Part shown: one piece after another, positions 23,406 to 34,203 of the stretch
Layout: the number at the start of each line of letters is the position of its first letter
How positions within the stretch are numbered: the first letter of the stretch is position 1
Source of the DNA: Hyparrhenia diplandra
Taxonomy: Eukaryota > Streptophyta > Magnoliopsida > Poales > Poaceae
Assembly: GCA_015847255.1 (NCBI GenBank)
Contig: JADLZK010005764.1
Span: 186,001 to 250,000 of the forward strand
Reading direction: 5' to 3'
Length of the DNA stretch: 64,000 nucleotides
The notes under the pieces: model-generated
Seen by the model: the letters and a program-made list of their open reading frames with translations, nothing else
Database searches by the model: none
What the model was told of the DNA's origin: nothing
Program-made: the position numbers and the translations under genes

Positions 23406-25150
23406 ACTAGCAAAAGTGCCCCTTGGTTGCAACGGGTGATTGGCAAATATATCAATACCACCGATTCAAACTTCAAGGGCCATAATTTTGTTTCATTTTG
23501 AAGTTTGCCATGATATCTTGTATGACGTTCTTGCGTGTATTTTTGTTATTTCTACAATTTTTTTATCTAACTAACATGGGCAAAAACTACTTTAATATGA
23601 TCTACAATTTTCTAGAAAATTTTTATGTAACTAATTAGCTTATGTTTTAATATCCGTGTATGATTCCGTGTATGCCTAGCAACTCCCCTATGAGGCTCGC
23701 ACCTGGGTCGTAGGGCTGGTGGGGATTGGCTGCCGATCTTGTTCCATAGACCAAGCCATATTCGCGCTTGCCGGTGGTTCATGCGAACCGAGTGCACACC
23801 AAAGGCGGGGAGAGATCATTGACAAGCGGGGCCTCGCAAGAAGTGTGTGTGTCGGCCCTTGGCCAAGTCGACGCGAGGCGGGGCCATCCACTCGGCCTTG
23901 GATCCCATCGCCGCGCTGCGTCGCCCCCCTCATCCGGTCGCACCTAAAGGGGCACAGCATTTCGGCTTGGCGAGGCGAGCGGCAGCGCGGGGTGGCGGCA
24001 CACGGCGAAGCTCGGCGTGGCGGGTGGTTGCGCTGAAAGCAACGGTCGAGTAACGATGGCGTGAAGATCTCGGCGGGCGCTTTGGCGAAAGTCGCGGCCT
24101 CGGCTGCGAGACCTTGGGCAGCTAACCGCAGACGGTGCTCGGCAAGTAGCTCCGTGTCAAGGCGGCCGCGGGTTCGGCCTCGGCTCGGCGACGGCAGCGA
24201 ACGCGGCCGGGCGCCGCTTTGGTCCCACGACGCTCCTTGTGGAGCTCGGCATAGTCGCGGCTCGACGCCCCGTCCTCGCGTGGTCGGCGAGGTGTCAGGG
24301 ATACCTCCTTGGCGGTGGATCTTGGCGGTCCATGTTTGTGTGGCAGCAAATGAGCTCACACGTTTCTCGGCCCTAGCGGCGGCCGGCGGCGAGGGCGCGT
24401 TCACCGCTGCTCGCAGGCCCGGGTTCCACCGCTAGTGGGGACTACGTACCGCTTGGGTGGATCTCGCTAGACCAGCGCGGTCGTGTTTGTGCCGGGTTAA
24501 AGCAATCTAGCGGGAGCGTGATTCGAGGACGCCTGGGTCCACCACGAGGGAACAAATGTGCGCGAAGCGTCGGGGGACGATGCTCTCTACGAATCTTTGT
24601 AACACATTGACAGTAACATTATTTTTGTGTTACTATATAGAGTATATTTGTAACATATTTTATATGTTCCATTTATGTGTTACAATGTAGTGCTCTATTT
24701 TAACATTTTTCTTGTAACACTAATTTTGTGTTACTAAAATTATTGTCAATAACACATTTTTATGAAAAAAGTGTTTTGTGTTACAACCAAAGCTTGTAAC
24801 ACTCTATTTTGTGTTACTATGAGATTTCATTGTAACACATTGATGAATATGTTACAAGAAAGTGTTACAATATCTTTGTTATGTAGTGGTGTTTCTTGCT
24901 ACATGGTTGGTGGCTTTAATTTGTATGATGTATGTATCTGCAATATATGTGATAGATTTGATTTGGTATTGTACTGGATCTATTTATTCTCGATCGAAAT
25001 CATGATAGTCTTGGATTCTTTTCTCTGATGTGTATCCTAGTCTTTTGTATTCGTTTCCAACTCTTACGTGTAAAGCCGCTGATGTGGACAGGAAAAAAGG
25101 TGAAATTTTTTTTGGTGGACTGAAATTTTCTCGCTTTATCAATAGGTATA
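23406..25150. mobile_element. Composite insertion absent from the paralogous copy
   Basis: In unit 1 the sequence AACATATTAATAGTACG (10036-10053) is continuous, whereas here AACATA (23401) and TAATAGTATG (about 25154) are about 1.75 kb apart. The insert starts CTAGCAAAAGTGCCCCTTGG, a motif seen at the start of a recurrent grass repeat of uncertain class. It contains a GC-rich block (about 23690-24590) with an unrecognised 238-codon minus-strand frame (23688-24404), and then a GTAACAC array. I do not recognise a gene in it. Confidence 0.55.
24590..24891. repeat. Array of GTAACAC / GTGTTAC subterminal repeats ending in a CACTA-like terminus
   Basis: About thirteen copies of TGTAACAC or its complement GTGTTACA lie in 300 bp, in alternating orientation. 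The array ends with TTATGTAGTGGTG, close to the reverse complement of a CACTACATAA-type terminus. This is the usual arrangement near a CACTA end. The opposite end was not found. Confidence 0.6.
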
Positions 25151-26280
25151 GACTAATAGTATGTGAAAAGGGATGGATTCAGATTGTATTCGCATGGATT
25201 CGAACTCGGATAACACTAATTACTATATTTTAATTTGAATTCGAACTCGAATATGGATACAAATATTGTTGATTGCGAATTCTTCTCCAGAGAATCTGAA
25301 TTCGGATTTATATTGGGATATCTACTTGATTTTAAAAATCAATAAAATTATAGATGGTCCAAACACCCCCACTAAAAATTAGCTAGCTAATGGATCAAAC
25401 AGGCCCTAATACTACGCAGCATATACCATCAGCTAACAGTGTGTTGCGGAGAACTTGTGCAACATGCTGTGGACACTGGAGAGCTCTCCATCGTCCCGCT
25501 AGCGTATAGCGATTGATATGCATGCTCTTGGCTTGTTGGTATTGGTACAGGTACACGCTGCTATCACTAGGTTAATTTCTTGTTGAACGGTGGTCTCCGA
25601 TATGGCCTATGGCAGCGTCGTCGCGGGTCGCGGCCAGGCCTCTGCCGATTGCCACCACCCGCTGGGGCGACGTCAGGTCACACATCATGTCCTCGGGACT
25701 ATTGACAACACTTGGCAGTTGGCATTAAGCTCAGACGATGATATTATTAGGGCACTCCAATGGTAATAGCTAGTACTAGCTATCTGGTCAGCTGATGTGA
25801 ATGTGAGAGGTAATAAAAAAGACTATTTTACACTATAGGACCCGTATGCTTCTCTCATATGTTCTTGGGCTACGTAAAATAGACTAGCTATTCTATTTGC
25901 TCGTCGCTAGTGACTATTCTCTCTTACTTTTTGCTTGCCACGTCAGATCTAGCTAACCAAATAGCTAGCTATTGCGGACGCCCTTAGTACAGTCCAAGTG
26001 CAAAGTACACTTGACAGTTGGCCATTGGCTTTAGTATAGGCATTGATGGATGAACTGAGAACTGATAGAGCCCAGTGCCCAACCACCTTTCATGTGTCAC
26101 ACTGTCATCCACGCCACCAATTAATTAACGCCTTGACATAATTGTGATCCATTCTTTCCGTCCATGTTTCTATCACAGCATGGGTTGGGTAATACTAACA
26201 TTCAGCTACTTTATTCTAGAAGGGCACTCACAGCTACCACTGTATCGCAATGTAGTAGGAGGTTAATTACATATGTGAAC
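25150..26280. repeat. Duplicated intergenic block, unit 2
   Basis: It matches 10045-10870 and, at its end, 11160-11335 (shared TTCTAGAAGGG, CAGCTACCACTGTA and GGTTAATTAC). Compared with unit 1 it carries a Tourist MITE at 25750 and about 50 extra GC-rich bases near 25620-25670. No gene is seen. Confidence 0.75.
25750..25983. mobile_element. Tourist-like MITE with TTA target duplication and an empty-site paralogue
   Basis: Ends GGGCACTCCAATGGTAATAG and CTATTGCGGACGCCC are inverted. TTA precedes and follows the element. The paralogous unit has ATTATTAGTACAGTC (about 10603-10617) with a single TTA and no insert, which proves the boundaries. A 3-bp TTA duplication fits PIF/Harbinger-type MITEs. 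Confidence 0.85.
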
Positions 26281-26474
26281 AGGCACACTGATATGCAATA
26301 AAAATTGAAAGCGGCAGATCTCGTATGTTTAGCTAACCATTTGGACACCCATCATCGTCCCTGCAGATATGTTCATCCTTGATTAGCAGCGAAGCTTGAG
26401 AGATAAGAAAAGAGGTGCGCTTAATTACCTTGTGGATATATATAGACTTACGTCGTATATAAGAGGTGCATATA
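26281..26474. other. Short gene-free stretch
   Basis: Sequence between duplicated unit 2 and the next MITE. A 62-codon minus-strand frame (26333-26521) has no recognised motif and no context. Confidence 0.4.
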
Positions 26475-27732
26475 TAATTAATGGCGGATCTACATGCAAA
26501 GCTGTGGGGCCACCTGGCCAATAGCTTTTTCTAACCTTCCTTTAAACCCTATTATAAATATGTCAATTAGGAGTACTCCCTCTGTCGCGATGAAATTGTC
26601 GTTCTACGCCGTGAAGGATGTCCCGATAAAAATGTCGTTTTAGTGCGGTCCCCAGCTACGCTCTGCACTGTAGCATGTAGCCTTGTTTTTCACCGCTCTG
26701 CTCTGCTCAAAAATCCGCACGCAATGGCCTGGAGCTCCCTAGACCGACCGCCGCCGCCCTCGCCTTGCAGCTCCGACGATGCGCGCCACCGGCTGCTGCT
26801 GCAGCCCCGGCGGCGGCGCTGCTACGCCGTCGTCACATGGCGACCTCCACGACGACAACGCAGCCGAAGCCGCATGGCGGCGGGGATGGTGATGGCGACG
26901 GCAACAGCGGCAGGCCCGCCGAAGGCGGCCGCGTGATAGATCCCGCGTCGTGGCCACAACCTTCCTCCTCCAACGGCAGCTACCTCTTCTCTTCTTGTCG
27001 AGGACCCCGCGTCGGAACGCCGCCACCGAGATCCGCCCACGCGTCGGTGCGCAAGAGCGGTGCTCACCGCGAGCCCCGCCCACCGTCACCGAGATCCGGT
27101 CACTGGAGACGTCCACCACCAAGCCGACACTCTCATCTTCTTGGAGCACCCCCACCATCACCAGTCCTCACCGGCGCTTCTCTTCCCCTTGTCAGCACTG
27201 CGAGATCCGGCCGGAGCACCTGAGATCCAGCCGGTGGCCGCATCCGCCGTCTTCTTCTCCTCGACTGTCGGCGCCATCGCCGGATCCGCAGCCGACGCTA
27301 CCACTCCAACCCTCCCTCAGATCCACAGCGGCACTTCTTCTTCACCGGTGGCCGGGCGGCCGCCATCGCCAGCCCTTCCGCTCGGCCCCCTCACTCTCGA
27401 CGCGGAGCCGGCGCCCGAGCCGCTCTTTTCCTCCACCATACGGGAGAGGCGCCGCCCTTCTCTTGTGCTCCACCAGCGTGGAGGCCGCGGCCCTAATCCC
27501 CTTCGCGAAAGAGAGAGAATGGCAAGAGAGAGGGCGTCGGGTTCGATGACGGGAACGGCAAGAGAGAGGAGAGAGGAGACAAAACGCAGTAGCATGCAGG
27601 TCTACGGGATGGAGGGAGTATATATGTTAATTGCAGTGATGAGCTTAAAATTAATAGGTTTGGCCCCACAGGTTTTAAGTCCTGGATATGCCACTGTGGC
27701 CCCACAGCTTGCATGTAGATGCGCCATAATTA
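26475..27732. mobile_element. MITE-like element with ~43-bp inverted ends, split by a Stowaway-ended element
   Basis: TAATTAATGGCGGATCTACA to GCTGTGGGGCCACCTGGCC (26475-26520) is nearly the reverse complement of GGCCACTGTGGCCCCACAGC to GATGCGCCATAATTA (27692-27732). Without the inner insertion the element is about 210 bp. The superfamily is not clear. Confidence 0.6.
26576..27618. mobile_element. Stowaway-ended (Tc1/mariner-type) element of 1.04 kb with GC-rich cargo
   Basis: The ends CTCCCTCTGTCGCGATG and GGGATGGAGGGAG are inverted, and TA flanks both sides (26574-26575 and 27619-27620), as expected for Tc1/mariner-type insertion. The interior 26640-27590 is GC-rich, with open frames on both strands up to 286 codons. 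They are rich in proline, serine and arginine, overlap one another and match no domain I know, so I treat them as composition artefacts or captured fragments. Typical Stowaway MITEs are far shorter. Confidence 0.8.
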
Positions 27733-28107
27733 CTTTGTTTTTCAGCTTTAGAGGATGTATTTGCACCCAACAGCTAGTGAGTAGTTTTGCCCGCTTGTCC
27801 CTGTCTTTGTTGCGTTGGGTGAATGGATGGAGCCGTGACCATGGTGCGCAGGTGACATTCGGGCTCCCTGAGTTCCGGTCCGACTACAAAATATATACAT
27901 TGGGAGAGTATAATCTGTAGCTACCTACAGAATACCATATTTTGTAGCCAGGCCGGTGGACCGCACCACGTGTGCCCAACCGCGCCGACACCGTGCTGTT
28001 GGAATCCTCATTTACTTCATTGCATGCAGCCATGCAAGAGCCTTCCTGTACGTTCATTAATGACAGGCTTCGGTAATTACGTTAATTTGCCTTCCCAGAC
28101 CATGTAA
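27733..28107. other. Gene-free stretch
   Basis: No repeat or gene is recognised. A CTACCTACAGAATACC / TATTTTGTAGCC pair near 27920-27950 may be a minor inverted motif. Confidence 0.4.
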
Positions 28108-28382
28108 GGCCTCGTTTAGTTCCCTGAAGAAGTTAGAAAGTTAGAATTTAAACTCCTGTAGCACTCTTGTAGCAATTTCGTTTGTATTTGGTAAATATTG
28201 TCCAATCATAGACTAACTAGGCTCAAAAGATTCGTCTTGTGATTTACAACCAAACTGTGCAACTAGTTATTTTTTTTACCTACATTTACTGCTCCGTACA
28301 TATGTCCCTAGATTGATGTGATGTGATGTGATGGAGAGAGTGTGGAAAAACTTGGAAGTTGGAGGGGGAACTAAACAAGGCC
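28108..28382. mobile_element. Tourist-like MITE (GGCCyTGTTTAGTT family), copy 2
   Basis: GGCCTCGTTTAGTTCCC and GGGAACTAAACAAGGCC are inverted ends. TAA lies on both sides (28105-28107 and 28383-28385), matching the TWA target of PIF/Harbinger MITEs. Relative to copy 1 its interior is in the opposite orientation. Confidence 0.85.
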
Positions 28383-28698
28383 TAAGCTAATTATAGTTGG
28401 GCACCTTGATTTCTAGTAGTAGTTACCATAATTTGGTATGAGTTCAGTAGTTACCATAATTAGAATTAGAATAATGAATTATCGTAATTTGACGACAACT
28501 AGTTTCCAATAACTAGTACCATGATTTGATATATGGTAATTCTCATTGCTGTTTGATATTGTAAATAAGAAATGAAGTTACGACACATTTACCATGAGTT
28601 GATTTATGGTAATTTTCATTGTTTGGTATGGTAAATAAGAATGCAGTTACGACAAATTAAGGTCATCCTTGCCGTTGAATATCATTTACTAGAACCTA
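28383..28698. other. AT-rich DNA with GTTACCATAATT repeats
   Basis: GTTACCATAATT and GGTAATTYTCATT motifs recur about eight times between 28420 and 28650 and again just after 28934. They probably form one older repeat that the following Stowaway MITE entered. No gene is seen. Confidence 0.5.
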
Positions 28699-28933
28699 CT
28701 CCCTCCGTCCCTAAGTACTTGACGTTTGCGCTTTCCAAGAAAAACAACTTAAATTAAATATATATTAAAAATATTAATAACTATAGTATATAATTAGTAT
28801 CTTTAGAAAGAAATTTTTATCTAGTTTTTTAACAAAATTATTTGAAGATACAAATGTTGCACGTATTTTCTATAAATTAACTCAAACTTATGGCACGCAC
28901 ACCAAAAACGATAATTAAAAAGGACGGAGGGAG
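28699..28933. mobile_element. Stowaway MITE
   Basis: CTCCCTCCGTCCCTAAGTAC and AAAGGACGGAGGGAG are inverted ends with TA on each side. At 235 bp and AT-rich inside, it is a textbook Stowaway of grasses. Confidence 0.92.
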
Positions 28934-29107
28934 TAGTTACCATATAATTAGAATTAGAATGCAGTTACCATTTTATATATATATGCGCTCCACAAGAAAC
29001 TCTTCTTGCCTGATCATCTGGGAGCACGGTTCTCATGCTGCTTGCTGGTGTGTACGTCTGCAGTGAACCACCGCTAGACCTGAGCATCTCGGGGCCAGGC
29101 TAAAAGA

Positions 29108-30152
29108 CACTAGTATTGATTTTATTTTTGCGTGACGGGTGGTTTTCATTAACCGTGGCGGGCAAAGCCACCCGTCACGCTTCAGAGGTCACGGTAAATC
29201 TTAGATTAACCGTGGTGGGCTACAGTACCCATCACGGTTAATGATTCCAAAAAAAAAAAAAAAAAAAAAAACACGGACAAGCCCGCAAGCCCATCCACGG
29301 GCCCGCCGAGCCCATCTAGGGTTTGCGCCGCCCGCCGGGCGGCGGGCTCATAGATCGTGCACTGTGTCGTAGATTGGGCCGCCGGTGTCGCAGATCGGGC
29401 GCCATGTCGTAGATCGGGCGCCGGTGTCGTAGATTGGGCCACGGTGTCATAGATCGGGCCGCCGTGTCGTCAGATCGGGCCGCCGGTGTCGCAGATTGGG
29501 CGCCCAGCTCCGTGTCACAATGGAGGACGGACGCCGTGGCCGTGAGCCGCCACGCAGCCGCCGTGGCCGCGATGCCGCCGCCGCGTCCCCCGCGGGCCAT
29601 GCCACCGCAGCCCCAGCGCGCCGCCGGGATCTCGCCGGAGGAGGGCGGGAGCACCGTTGGGAGGGGCCGCCGCCACCGTGGGGAGGTGGGAGGAGAGGGG
29701 AAGGGCCGCCGCCGCCATGGGGAGGAGGGGAGGAGAGGGAGGGACGCGCGGCCATGCCGCCACGCTGAAGGGAGAGATGCCGCGATAGGGAGGAGTGCGT
29801 CGAGCGCGGTGGGGAGGAGGCGCGGGGTGGGTAGGAGGCGATGGTGAGAGTGAGGTGGGATGAGAGTGAACCATAACCCCTAAGTCCTCAATTTATATGA
29901 GCCCGACAGAGGATGTTTTGGGCTGGGTGTTGGGGCTTCGTTATTTCTTCGTGACGTGCCTTTTAAAGGTGCCCGCCACGGCTAATAGATATTTTTCGTG
30001 GCGGGCTTTTAAAGGTGCCCGCCACGGAAAATAGATTAACCGCGACGGGCGACTGAGCGGCCGACTGGAGAACTATTAACCGTGGCGGGCAAAATGTGTG
30101 CCCGCCACAAGTTTATTTGGGGGTGTCACGCAAAATATTTTGTGTACTAGTG
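29108..30152. mobile_element. Non-autonomous CACTA element with GC-rich cargo, copy 2
   Basis: It starts CACTAGTATTGATTTT and ends ATTTTGTGTACTAGTG, flanked by AGA and AAA (an imperfect duplication). Both ends carry AACCGTGGCGGGC-type repeats (29150-29245 and 29960-30110). An A23 run lies at 29249-29271. The middle 29330-29870 is GC-rich, with a CAGATCGGGC / GTAGATTGGGC tandem motif at 29350-29500 (about ten copies). Open frames on both strands are compositional. No transposase is present. Confidence 0.8.
29350..29505. repeat. Short tandem repeats around GTCGTAGATCGGGC
   Basis: Units of 16 to 27 bases built on GTGTCGTAGATCGGGCCGCCG recur about seven to ten times inside the CACTA cargo. They explain the repetitive reading frames in this stretch. 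Confidence 0.7.
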
Positions 30153-31207
30153 AAAAATGCTGCTACTTTCGGACCAAAAAGTCCCACCATGGCCGTCCCA
30201 TGGGTGTCGGGCCTGGGTCAGCCGCTCGCTATTTTCCAATTAGAAAATAAATCAAAATAATAGTTTAGGGTTCGGGCAAAGAAAAAAAATTTATAGGCAG
30301 CGACACCTCTGCCCAAGCCCTATCCACTAAGTCTAGTGGGCGGGCTAAAACCTAGCACGGGCTGGGCCGGCAAGCCGGTTCTGCTCAGGTCTAACCACCA
30401 CCTGAGTGCAAATGCTACTGCTCATTACTGTTGCATTGCCAGAGTAACTTTTTAATCTCGCTCTCGCCACCGCTCCTGGTGCTAAAATGCTGTAACGAAA
30501 ACAGTTGAAGATATTTCCTATCTGTTACTGTCCGTTTTCACCCCTACCATAGTTTGTGAGCCACAATGGAGAACCGTGCTCTCAAGCGGAAGTGTGAAAC
30601 CCTCAAGGGGGCCAATTAATTAAGCAAACTGTGTGAGAGATGGTCAAACCCCTATTACTCTAATAGACAACAACAAACTTATAGATCCGCAAATGAAGAT
30701 TTTGTCAAACATCGTTATAAGACCTACCAAAATAGGGCTAACTGTCGTCTGTGGTGTTAGTTTGTTGTTGGTTTGTTATGCTTACTGCTTCCTCTATTCC
30801 AAATTGTTTGTCATTTTGGTTCTTCCAGTTACAGTCTTTTCTACACACCTAAATATATATTATGTCTAGATATAAAGTAGACATTACGTATCTAGTACAA
30901 TTTAGAACAGAGAGAGTACCTCTTATTTAACATGTGCTAAAGCAATTGCAACTTGCAAAAAATGAAAAGCAAAAAACCTCAGAGTTGGGAGTCAAATTCT
31001 CTACTTCTGTAGCATACTAGTAGTATATACCCCAACCCATTAGTAGTTTGTAATAGTTGGCCCATGTGTGGTCCATGTGCGGTTGTGGTTGGTGAATTTA
31101 TTAGTACCACCTTGTAATTAAGGAGGGTGAGGCTAGCTTATAATCTTGTTGTTCCAAACGTAACACCTTGTCGTTCATCAGTTTTCATCTCAAATGAATC
31201 ATTTTCC
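30153..31207. other. Gene-free flank with a degraded Stowaway
   Basis: CTTCCTCTATTCCAAATTG (30788) and CAATTTAGAACAGAGAGAG (to 30916) are degraded inverted ends with a TA on the right, a likely old Stowaway MITE. About 30939-31035 repeats 9100-9210. Short frames here have no support. Confidence 0.5.
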
Positions 31208-32208
31208 CACTACAACATTAAAGAACAACCGTGGTGGTTTTTTTTTTCGTGGCAGTTTTCGTAACCGCCACCGAGAAAAGGTCACGGTTAATCCATATCA
31301 TGCCATATTGCCAGTTATGTATTGCTTAGACCCCCACATGCAATGCTCCGCTATGAAATCAATCAACTGCAGCAGCCCAAAGCTATGTATGTCATCAACA
31401 ACTTAGTTGGCAAAGTTTTACCCTTCAGCCATGACTTTGGAGCATTGTCTGACAAGCTAAAAAAAGATCGAATTCTAAGAACAAGCCATATACCTATGTC
31501 ATTTGGCCTACAAACCACAATAAGGTAGAAAAATGTTAACCAAGGCACGCAAAAAGCATTAACACGTCCAAAGGTCACGGTTAAGTGGGCCTTTAATGGA
31601 GGCGGTTGGCCGCCTGCCTCTCGCTTAATCGAATAAGAAACAACAAAATAAGAAAGCCTGTGGACAAGCCTAGCGAGCCCATCCAGGTGCTGCCGCCACC
31701 CCTCGCCTAGAGAGGGTGGGGGAGAGGGGCGTTGCTCGGGTGAGGGAGATGGTGGGGAAGAGCACCGCCGCCACTCGCAACCCGGATCCACCTACGTTCG
31801 AACTCTTGACCGTCGTGATCCACCCGGTCCGGCTCGCCGCCACCTAGAGCAGCTCCTCCTCGCTAGATCCGGTTGTAGGAGCCGCACCGCCGCAGATCCG
31901 ACCTCCTCGTCGCCCGGATCGGGTGGCGCCACCATCGATCCGCCCGTCGGGGAGGGGCATCACGCGGCCCCGACCCCCGTGCGCCGCCGCCGCCGCCGGC
32001 CGGGTCCCTAGAAGAGAGGAGGGGCGCATCGGGTGGGAAGGGAGGGGGGCGTGTCGGGATGCTTAGGGAAGGGGCGCATCATAATGAAGGGAAGGGGCTG
32101 CGTCGGGACGGAGGGAGGGAAGGGGGAGGGGTCACCGGGGGGGGAGGGAGGGGCACGTTGGGAGGAAGGGAGGGGATGCCGGGAGGGGGAGGGGGCTCGT
32201 CGGGAGGA
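31208..32208. mobile_element. Left half of a non-autonomous CACTA with GC-rich cargo, copy 3
   Basis: It starts CACTACAACATTAAAG with ACCGTGGTGG and GTCACGGTTAA subterminal motifs, followed by GC-rich cargo from about 31680. It stops at GGGAGGA, where an LTR was inserted with target duplication GAGGA. The matching right half begins at 48788. About 290 bp near 31290-31575 lack subterminal motifs and may be a separate insertion. Confidence 0.65.
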
Positions 32209-34203
32209 TGAAGGGTCGAGATGGCGAGACTAGAGGGGGGTGAATCGTCCTTTCTAAAACTAATCGTGCTTGGCTAACCGAAACTAACGTGGAATTAAAC
32301 TTATCGATCTAGCCAAGACTTCACCCCTCTATCTATAGCTTTAAAGCACCTCTAAAAAGAACCTACGCCAAGCAATAGAGGCGCCGGGCTAGGTAGAGCT
32401 CACCTAAACAATTCTATGCACTAGTACTTTAGCAAGCAAGGGAGCTCCTACACAATACTAGTGAGCAAAAGCACAAAGCCAACCTAAGCTCACTAATGCA
32501 TAATGGACAAGGCAACACACGCCTAACCCAAAGGCTCAAAATACTTAGCTACACAAACTAAGTAAAGCAACTACACAAGCATAATCACAAGATATATATC
32601 AAAGTAAATGCGAAGCTTGTGAACAAGAATGCAAACCACCGCGAAGAGTGGACACAAGATGACACCGGTGATTTTTTACTAAGGTCTCGGGAAGCTTGCC
32701 AACTTCCCCCTACTCCTCGTTGTGTCGACCAACACCTTGGTGGTTCCTCGATTAGGCGATTCACCCACTTAAAGGTTCACGAGCTAATTGGCGTCAATGC
32801 CAAACCCGCAGCCGGGTGCCGCACAACCAACCAAGATGGGGATCCTCGAGCCCGCAAGAACCCACACCCAAGTGTGGTAACTCAATGACATGCTCCACTA
32901 GAGTTGCTCTTCACGATCCCCGTGAGGTGAGCACAAACCTCTCACAATCTCTTCTCCGGAGCACCGCACAATCTTTTTTGCGTGCTTCGACAGAGCCTCT
33001 TGCCACCAAGCCGTCTAGGAGGTGGCAACCTCCAAGAGAAACAAGCGCACCGGCTTGCAACACGATCACCTAGTGCCACGAATGCGATCTCTCAACACAA
33101 CGCACTAGAAATCGATCTCTCCCTCAATCGAATGAACACTATCAAGCATATGTGAGTGGGAGGGCTCTCTTGCACTCTCAAGCATGGGCACAAAGTCCTC
33201 GAGGTGCTCAGCAACCAGCCATGCCTGGCCACACCAAGTATTTATAAGCCCCCTCAAAGAAAGAGCCGTTGGGGGGCTGAAACGTGTTTTCATTACGCAT
33301 CGCGCCGACGCGGCCCGGGCGAGCGGCGCGCGCCGATCGCATGCAACGCGTTGCGGGCGCGATCGACCATTGGCGGCGATCACAGCGTCCGTCCGGCCCG
33401 ACCCGGCGTCGGTCGCGTGGTGGCGTCGGGCGCGCGCCATCGCGGGGCGCACTAGACGCGTTAGGCACGCACTGACGCGCCCGGTCGCGCGACGTCCGGT
33501 GCGACCTCCACGCAGCGGTGCCCATCGACAACATCGGCGCCACGCTGACGCGCCCAGTCGCGGCGTCCATCGCTGCTATCGCAGCGACGCTTGTGCCAAG
33601 CGCCAGTACCAAGCGCCGGACGCTGGGGTCTGAACCCCTGGCGTCGATCGCGTTTGCACCTGGCGGGCGCAGCCGGCGTCCGACGCAGCACTTCCACGAG
33701 ATTTTGTCATTTCGACGTCGCCTTTTCTTCGATTCAAGATTCACCACTTGCGTCAAGTTGCCAATACGCCAAAGTACATCTCCATAGCATGAGTGTTAGC
33801 AAGATTTCACCACCAAGTTGCATCCGGCGCAATAGAAAATAGCCATCTCATTTTCTCAAAAATGCTGAATCCCGCCTCTCAAGCTCAGTGGGAGGATGAG
33901 CGGTACCCAAACCCAACTCAACCCTGCAAACACCACCGCCTTTGCAAATGTGCCAACACCACCAAGTGTACAACACTATGTGCTTGTGTGTTAGCATTTT
34001 CACAATCATTTTCAAAGGATTTTCACTTGAGCTCACCGTGCCACTCGATCCTAACACATCGCAAAGTTAGATCAGACAAGTGGCACTAGACGACCGATAT
34101 GCGAACAAGTTTGCCCCTCTTGATAGTACGGCCATCTATCCTAAATCCGGTCATAAACTTCTCTACACACCTATGACCGGCGAAATGAAATGCCCTAGGT
34201 TAT
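32209..34203 (-). mobile_element. SIRE-type solo LTR, left part (3' end in sense)
   Basis: Together with 48348-48787 this forms a ~2.43-kb LTR in minus orientation, flanked by GAGGA on both sides (32204-32208 and 48788-48792). Its sense start TGAAAGGTCCC and its tail with CACCCCCCTCTAG are typical of SIRE-type LTRs. Shared wording with the Copia LTR at 11989 (for example ATGCTAACACAC and GTATTGGCAAC) shows a related family. A TATA box (TTATAAATAC in sense) lies at about 33238-33247. No internal region is present, hence solo. GC-rich 33290-33700 gives spurious frames. Confidence 0.85.

Noticed and set aside
23688..24404. 238-codon minus-strand frame
   Set aside because: No recognised domain, GC-rich, overlaps plus-strand frames, no start context; kept only as part of an unclassified insertion.
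27060..27920. 286-codon plus-strand frame
   Set aside because: It runs across the end of the Stowaway-ended element into flanking DNA, and is low-complexity, so unlikely to be a gene.
33105..33787. Several frames up to 182 codons
   Set aside because: They lie inside the CpG-rich part of a SIRE-type LTR and overlap on both strands, so they reflect composition.
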